From the NCBI RefSeq assembly GCF_002999335.1, contig NW_020312292.1:186001-250000 (forward strand): a DNA stretch of 64,000 nt, read 5' to 3'. Numbering within the stretch: the first letter of the stretch is position 1; every line of letters begins with the position of its first letter. This DNA comes from Cyclospora cayetanensis. Lineage: Eukaryota; Apicomplexa; Conoidasida; Eucoccidiorida; Eimeriidae. Positions 58,813-64,000 of the stretch are shown here, one piece after another. A model generated the notes under the pieces. It had not been told where the DNA came from and did no database searches. It worked only from the letters and a program-made list of their open reading frames with translations. A program made the translations under genes and the position numbers.

Positions 58813-61800
58813 TCAGCTGTGATCGCGACCGCTTTTTTCTACTTGTTCGCGCTGCACAAGGCCACTCTTAACTATGGACACGAATGTCGGATTGAAAAGG
58901 ATACGCGTTTGCAGATGATGTATACTGGTCGTTATCGCTGACAAAGCGAGCAGAGGCGCAAAAGTGCACAAGCCAGAGCACCGGTGATATATCCTGAATG
59001 CATAAAAGCAACACAACACGAATTTCCGGATACTGAGTTGCTCGTGCTTGCAGAATCCTCTGTAGGGTGTTAAGCTTAAAAGCAAAAGAGCTTTATCTAA
59101 GCAGCTCATAAATGCATTCATAATAAGTGACGAGTGACACATGCATCGAAACTGCTCATCTTAAGCCCTTCGCAAGCATTCAGACAATCAAATGTTGTTT
59201 CACTCAAGAGTAGCAAGGTACAACTACATTTTTGTGGAAGAACGGATGGCTTTTGAGTCTATTAGTAGCCTTATTATGAGCAAGCTTGGCTTGAGGCTGT
59301 ACCTCTAGAAGTACGTACCTCACTACATCAGAAAACATGTCGCTCCGGACTGCCCATCGGCCCAACAAAGCAAAGGAGATCTCAAGCATGCCGTGAATAA
59401 ATAGGCAAAGAGAAAACAGTGAAACAATGATAGACCCCAATGACACTTTGCTTGTCACAACGAGCCAGAGGAGCAAAGCCACTGTTCCAGTTACAAGGAT
59501 GAGGGACAGCCACGCCTTCGCAGAAGGGCTGACAGCTTGAAGGTCTCCTAGCAAAGCTCTTATGGTGACAAATAATCCAGATGCTGCTATAAGGTACACT
59601 GCGCAGTCAACATCGGCGGACTGTATGGAGCTGAATACAATCAACGCATACAAAAAATTGAATGGAATTTAAAAAAGATATGTGTAAACACGTCCACTGA
59701 ATGGCCAGAGGAGCCTCAAGGTATTAACAGGTGAGGTTGAAAGCTGGAGTGCGAGAAAAATCATAAGTCCGCTGCCTTACGTTGCAACGCAGGATATGAT
59801 GCCCGCGGCAAGAAGGGGGAATCGTAAAAGGCGAAGTACAATAATGACTTTGTGGTGCCATACAATGTTGCACCGCTGTTCCATCTCCCCTCTCCACCAA
59901 GAAACCCACGATTCCTTAGGAACTCCCAACTCCTGCACAGACGTATCGGATTTCACCCGCTGCTGGACGTGGCATCCGCGGTAGTTTTGGGACTCAACTA
60001 GCCATAAGGTACAAACTGCTTGAAGCATCACTACAAAGATTGTTCGGTACGGAAGCCTACGCGGGAGGACATCCATGAATTCCAGTTTCTGAAATCTTGG
60101 CGCAGGCGTGGATAGTAAAATCCTAATGGGTTGAAGATGAATGGTACTGAATTAATCGATATGGCCATCAGCAAAATCGGCCATGTGTCCAAGAAAAGGA
60201 CAGCTGTGTCTAAATCTGCGTACTGAGAGAGCAACACAGGCAAAACCCCTCGCCCACAGGACGCGGCAATAGATGATATCTGCTTTTCCGTAACAAAATG
60301 CACTTTGCTCGGTGCCGGCTAGAGCGGGCTCCTTATATAGGATAAGGGAGTAATTAATTCTTTCGCATGGACACCTAGTGACTGTTTACAGAGTACACTA
60401 CAATCAGTTGTGTCTATGGCGTATGGCATTCACTGAATGGGGAACTTTTTGTTCTATCATCCAGGCAGATACGCTAAGTTCCCAATGCTGCTAATAGAAC
60501 TGAAACTTCATTTATCTTTCCTAATGCAGCTCAACGTTTGCTCACCATGGCGTATACGGCAAGGAGAATAAAAATTTCCAAGCCGATTGAAAAATGGGTG
60601 AAATAGTAAAACATCCAGATGTCTTTTAAGGTCGCTCGCTCGATGACAAAACCACGCCCAGTCTCCTGATATTTGGCACCTCCGTAAATTAAGACATGAT
60701 CTATCACGGACGCTTTGGTGCAGGCTGCAGAAGAACGCAGGGCACATGAGGGACACTCATAAGTTGCGCCACTGTTGTAGGATTCGCAAAGTGCGTTTGA
60801 CTTCATCGCGTTTCTCAGAAAGGCAGAAGCATTATGCCCTGCCTGCTTCATGACTACATCCTGTATGTTTGAGAAACCTACTCATAAAATTGTAATACAT
60901 GATAGCGAACTTGGTAATGAGGTCTACCAGCTTTCGCAATGCCGAACCCAGGCCCTTTTCCAGAAATAGCCATGGAATCAGCGGTAGCGCAAGGAGCATC
61001 CCAAGCTGGAACTGAATGTAGGCTGCTGGCGTCAAGACGTATTCCAGTGCACTTTCAACAGGTCCACTATAGTTGTACTCTGTGTATTAACGGAAGCACA
61101 GTAAACACCTTAAATGGCTTTTCTTACAAGGCCACCGTCGTTGGCTAGTACGCAAAACGACGCTTGCTCTCCACTTTTGAGCGCGTATACACCTAAGTGC
61201 TACTGTGTTTACAGGTTAAATTGTCAACTTCAACCTACTTGCAAAAGCCAAGAAGCATTTCGAGTACAGACAAACGTATGCAGCCAACACCAAAATGACG
61301 GAGTTTAAAAAAAATCCGGGGCCGGTGAACCACAAAGATAAAACTCGAAAAAAGTCCATGTTCAAAACCAAACGGTTTAAGTCTCGGCTAAGCACCTGCT
61401 CTCCGTTACCGCCAGCAACTTTCTTTTCAAACATAACAACTTGTTGAAGGCCAACATCACGACCCTTGCCGCACTGAAGCAGACAGCAAACTCCCAGTCT
61501 TCGCAATTGATTTTTGGTTGCTCGCGTGGTCCATTATACGCATTGAACGGTTACCGGTACAGGGGGCAAGCTATTGTCTGAACAGCAAGTCATTATATGT
61601 TGACAGTATGCTGTACGAATGCAAAACCAGCAAGACAAGAGTGCTTTCACCCCTACGGTACTCCCAGGCAATCCATGCTTCCTGCGTCGGACATTGCCGT
61701 TGTCTCGCTGAAGATTACTCAGCGCATACCTGAATGTAATCAGCATGATGTACACTGTAGCCGCGGGCAGTACAATTGAACCCAGCAAAAATGTCTTCGG

Positions 61801-64000
61801 AGAGGTTTATTCCGTTGGATGCCTTTGAGCAAGAGCCGCAAGTTTGCACGAAGTAGCGGTCGAATATGTCTGGGTGGCCGTAGTGCATCCGTACCTGAGC
61901 ACAGAAAAGGTTTCTACGTATCTGAATCTGAGGAAGGAGGATAATCAGGGAAGGTCAAGATATCGTCTACCAAGTACAAATGGCCGGCTTCGTGTGTCCA
62001 TTTCATACAACCAACCTAAAAAGCGAGGCACAGTGCGTCAAGAAGTTGAAACGAGGCTCACGCACCCTAAGAGGCGTGAAGTATAGGCGTTGGTTCGTAG
62101 TTGTGAAAAGATTTTCTTGCAGAGCCATGTAACTTGCCAAGCTTGAGACGTTTTCGGTAAAGATATGCTCTCTGAAACCTACACAAAAGGGAAAGTTATC
62201 AAGACAGGCGGGGGCAAACAGAAGTGTTGCGTCTGTGTGAAAATCGATGATTGTTCAAAAGGGGCATCAACGAGCCAGCAATCTGTCTATCGTGATTCAG
62301 CACACGTATCCAGCTCCAGAGGGCCAGTAGCATGCCTCTCTCACCCAGAATGCGCATGCGGGCATTAAGCACAAACTCCTGCAGCAAATTTCGAAGCTTG
62401 ATTGCCTCCTCGAGATATGACTCCATATTCATGTCCATCACTTGCAGAGTGTCCATCCGGGAAAAAGCAATGGCTTGATTTTGGTTCTCAGGCTTCCCAG
62501 GACCAATGATGGGCATGCGAGCCCACGGCATTCCGCATTCGTCCGTAATTAGTGGCAGCCTTATCTTGTAAATTGGTTCGAGCCTCAGTGGACCCCGCCG
62601 AGAAGGCCATATCATGCCACTCTGTTGAGAGTTGCGCCGTTGTCTGGATAAGTTGCTCGCCTCAGCTTCAACCCGTGCTTGGTGGCGCGCAAGCCTGTTC
62701 TCGAAGAAGGCTACACGCTCTTTCATGGACAAAAATCCCGTGTTCTGGACTGCGCGAAGGCTGCTGTTGCTTCTCTGAACAGCAGTTCCTGACTGATTCG
62801 CTTGCTGCGAACCCCCTTGTTCCTCGGCCCTCAAGCGCTCCAGCCGTTGACTACCATGTTCACTTTCAGCGTCTCTCCTGCCAGATGGACTACGGCTGGT
62901 GCAAGGGGCCTGTGGGGAGAGTCCGCATTCTGTTTTGTGCCACGGTTCTTGCCGATGCAGCAGCAACCCCTCCGGAAGGCGAGGGCATACGCCTGAACTG
63001 GGCTGCTGGGAGTCAGCAGTGATTGCCTCTGCTCTAGGTGTAGCCAAAAAATCAGGGGCACCTGGAAAGGAATCAGAGTCGCGATCAGCTTCCCCGCAAA
63101 CAGACTCTGCCGTCATGAATGCGGTCCACCGCAGTGCACCGTCCTGCCTTGGATGCAACGTGATGATAGAATGCCTCCTTGACGGTATGGCTTGTGCGTT
63201 TCTGCGAGGCTCTGAAAGGCGGCTCGCGCTCTCCTGGTCGCGAGTCTGCACCGACACTTGCTGGTCATATTCACCGACACTACCAGCGACTTCGGATTTC
63301 AAGTCCCATGGTTGGCTCTTCTGCTCAACAAAGCAGGAAGCACGTGGAAGAGATGCAGCTCGAGGGAGATCACGAGAGAAAGTCAAATCCACTGGAACCA
63401 TGTGATTTCGCGCAAGATCCCGGGCGAATTGTGCCTCCAGTAGAGTCGGCTTTGAAGCCACGTCGCTGGCTATACCTTTCGCGGTGTGTAGTGACCTTTT
63501 CGCTGGACCAATTAGTCTGTCAGTGGAGCCAAGTCCTGCACGTCGTGCTTCATGTTGGACTGAACTGTTGCAGCGCGAGTCATATTTGCAGGATCCCCCT
63601 GCACAGTTTCCAAAATAACTCCCGGTCGGTCCGCGGAAATTATCCGTTCCTGGACTGGTGCCGTGATTGATCGCCGGACAGAATTTAGCCTCTCTATCCT
63701 GTTTGTTGATACCCACGCTGCTTGTCGGGAGAGTCGCACTGAAAGCCAATTGTAACGTGTCAGAGTGAGCAGTCTTTTGCAGTGGACTCACTTCAGCTCC
63801 GGAGGGATCTTTGGAATTGTCCACAGGATCCCGAGGCATGCTTTGGCACAGCAACGAGAGTAATGTCTCTCTCGGCCCCTCCGCAACTTCATGCAGTGGA
63901 GAATAAGCATCGGTTCTTGAATCAAGTTCGCTGGTGTCTCGTTGAGGGGATGCAGACTTTATGGCGCTCCTGGTCCGTGCAGCAAAAAGAGACCGGTCAC
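58813..64000 (-). CDS. 1,3-beta-glucan (callose-type) synthase, C-terminal part, cut by window edge
   Basis: Membrane glycosyltransferase of family GT48 that polymerises UDP-glucose into 1,3-beta-glucan; in coccidia a plausible source of oocyst-wall glucan. Exons, all phase-consistent: 64000 (open at the edge)-62345, 62178-62066, 61894-61730, 61473-61239, 61079-60882, 60838-60546, 60282-60061, 59932-59781, 59630-59319 and 58993-58813. Together they encode about 1,175 residues. Family blocks in order: GKPENQNQAIAFSRMDTLQ, MNMESYLEEAIKLRNLL, MHYGHPDIFDRYF, ASNGINLSEDIFAGFN, GKGRDVGLQQVVMFEKKVAG, NGEQVLSRDL, YGGAKYQETGRGFV, FIFNPLGFYYPR and a final run of membrane helices ending LQTRILFNP. The blocks read closer to plant callose synthases than to fungal FKS. 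The first exon carries about 430 residues of hydrophilic Ser/Arg/Glu sequence directly before the catalytic block (EPIYKIRLP). The N-terminus lies beyond the window. Confidence 0.93.

Overview
The window reads as nuclear DNA of an apicomplexan parasite, most likely a coccidian of the genus Eimeria. Three things suggest this. Genes are split by many short spliceosomal introns with GT..AG ends. Coding exons and introns in the left half are full of CAG/CTG trinucleotide runs and other simple repeats, and some runs are translated into poly-Ser or poly-Gln. A decayed Ty3/gypsy retroelement lies in the right half. Species cannot be fixed from sequence alone.

Layout: 1-32.3 kb is GC-rich and packed with micro- and minisatellites. 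It holds a ~22 kb minus-strand gene for the catalytic subunit of DNA polymerase epsilon (675-22833, about 28 exons). Next is a plus-strand U2AF large-subunit-like splicing factor (about 24.63-26.93 kb), then a plus-strand MFSD5-type 12-helix transporter (29.15 to about 31.4 kb). From about 32.3 kb to the right edge the composition changes sharply: tandem repeats vanish and the DNA becomes more AT-rich. This looks like a junction between the repeat-rich (R) and repeat-poor (P) segments described for Eimeria chromosomes.

The repeat-poor half holds: a short cyclase-associated protein (CAP, minus); a small secreted acidic protein (minus); a membrane-anchored FKBP with a plant-type core (minus); a decayed gypsy element (about 41.2-44.7 kb, minus) and a second reverse-transcriptase fragment at 46.2-46.5 kb; an unrecognised 13-exon secreted membrane protein (47.6-52.6 kb, plus) whose introns are all phase 1; a ~1,155-residue two-helix membrane protein with vezatin-like hints (53.7-57.2 kb, minus); and the C-terminal part of a callose-synthase-like 1,3-beta-glucan synthase (58.8 kb to beyond 64 kb, minus), a candidate for oocyst-wall glucan synthesis.

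The genes do not form a pathway; they are independent eukaryotic genes. Exon coordinates were derived by hand from splice sites, reading-phase agreement and recalled family similarity. Those quoted exactly agree in phase; those marked approximate do not yet resolve.
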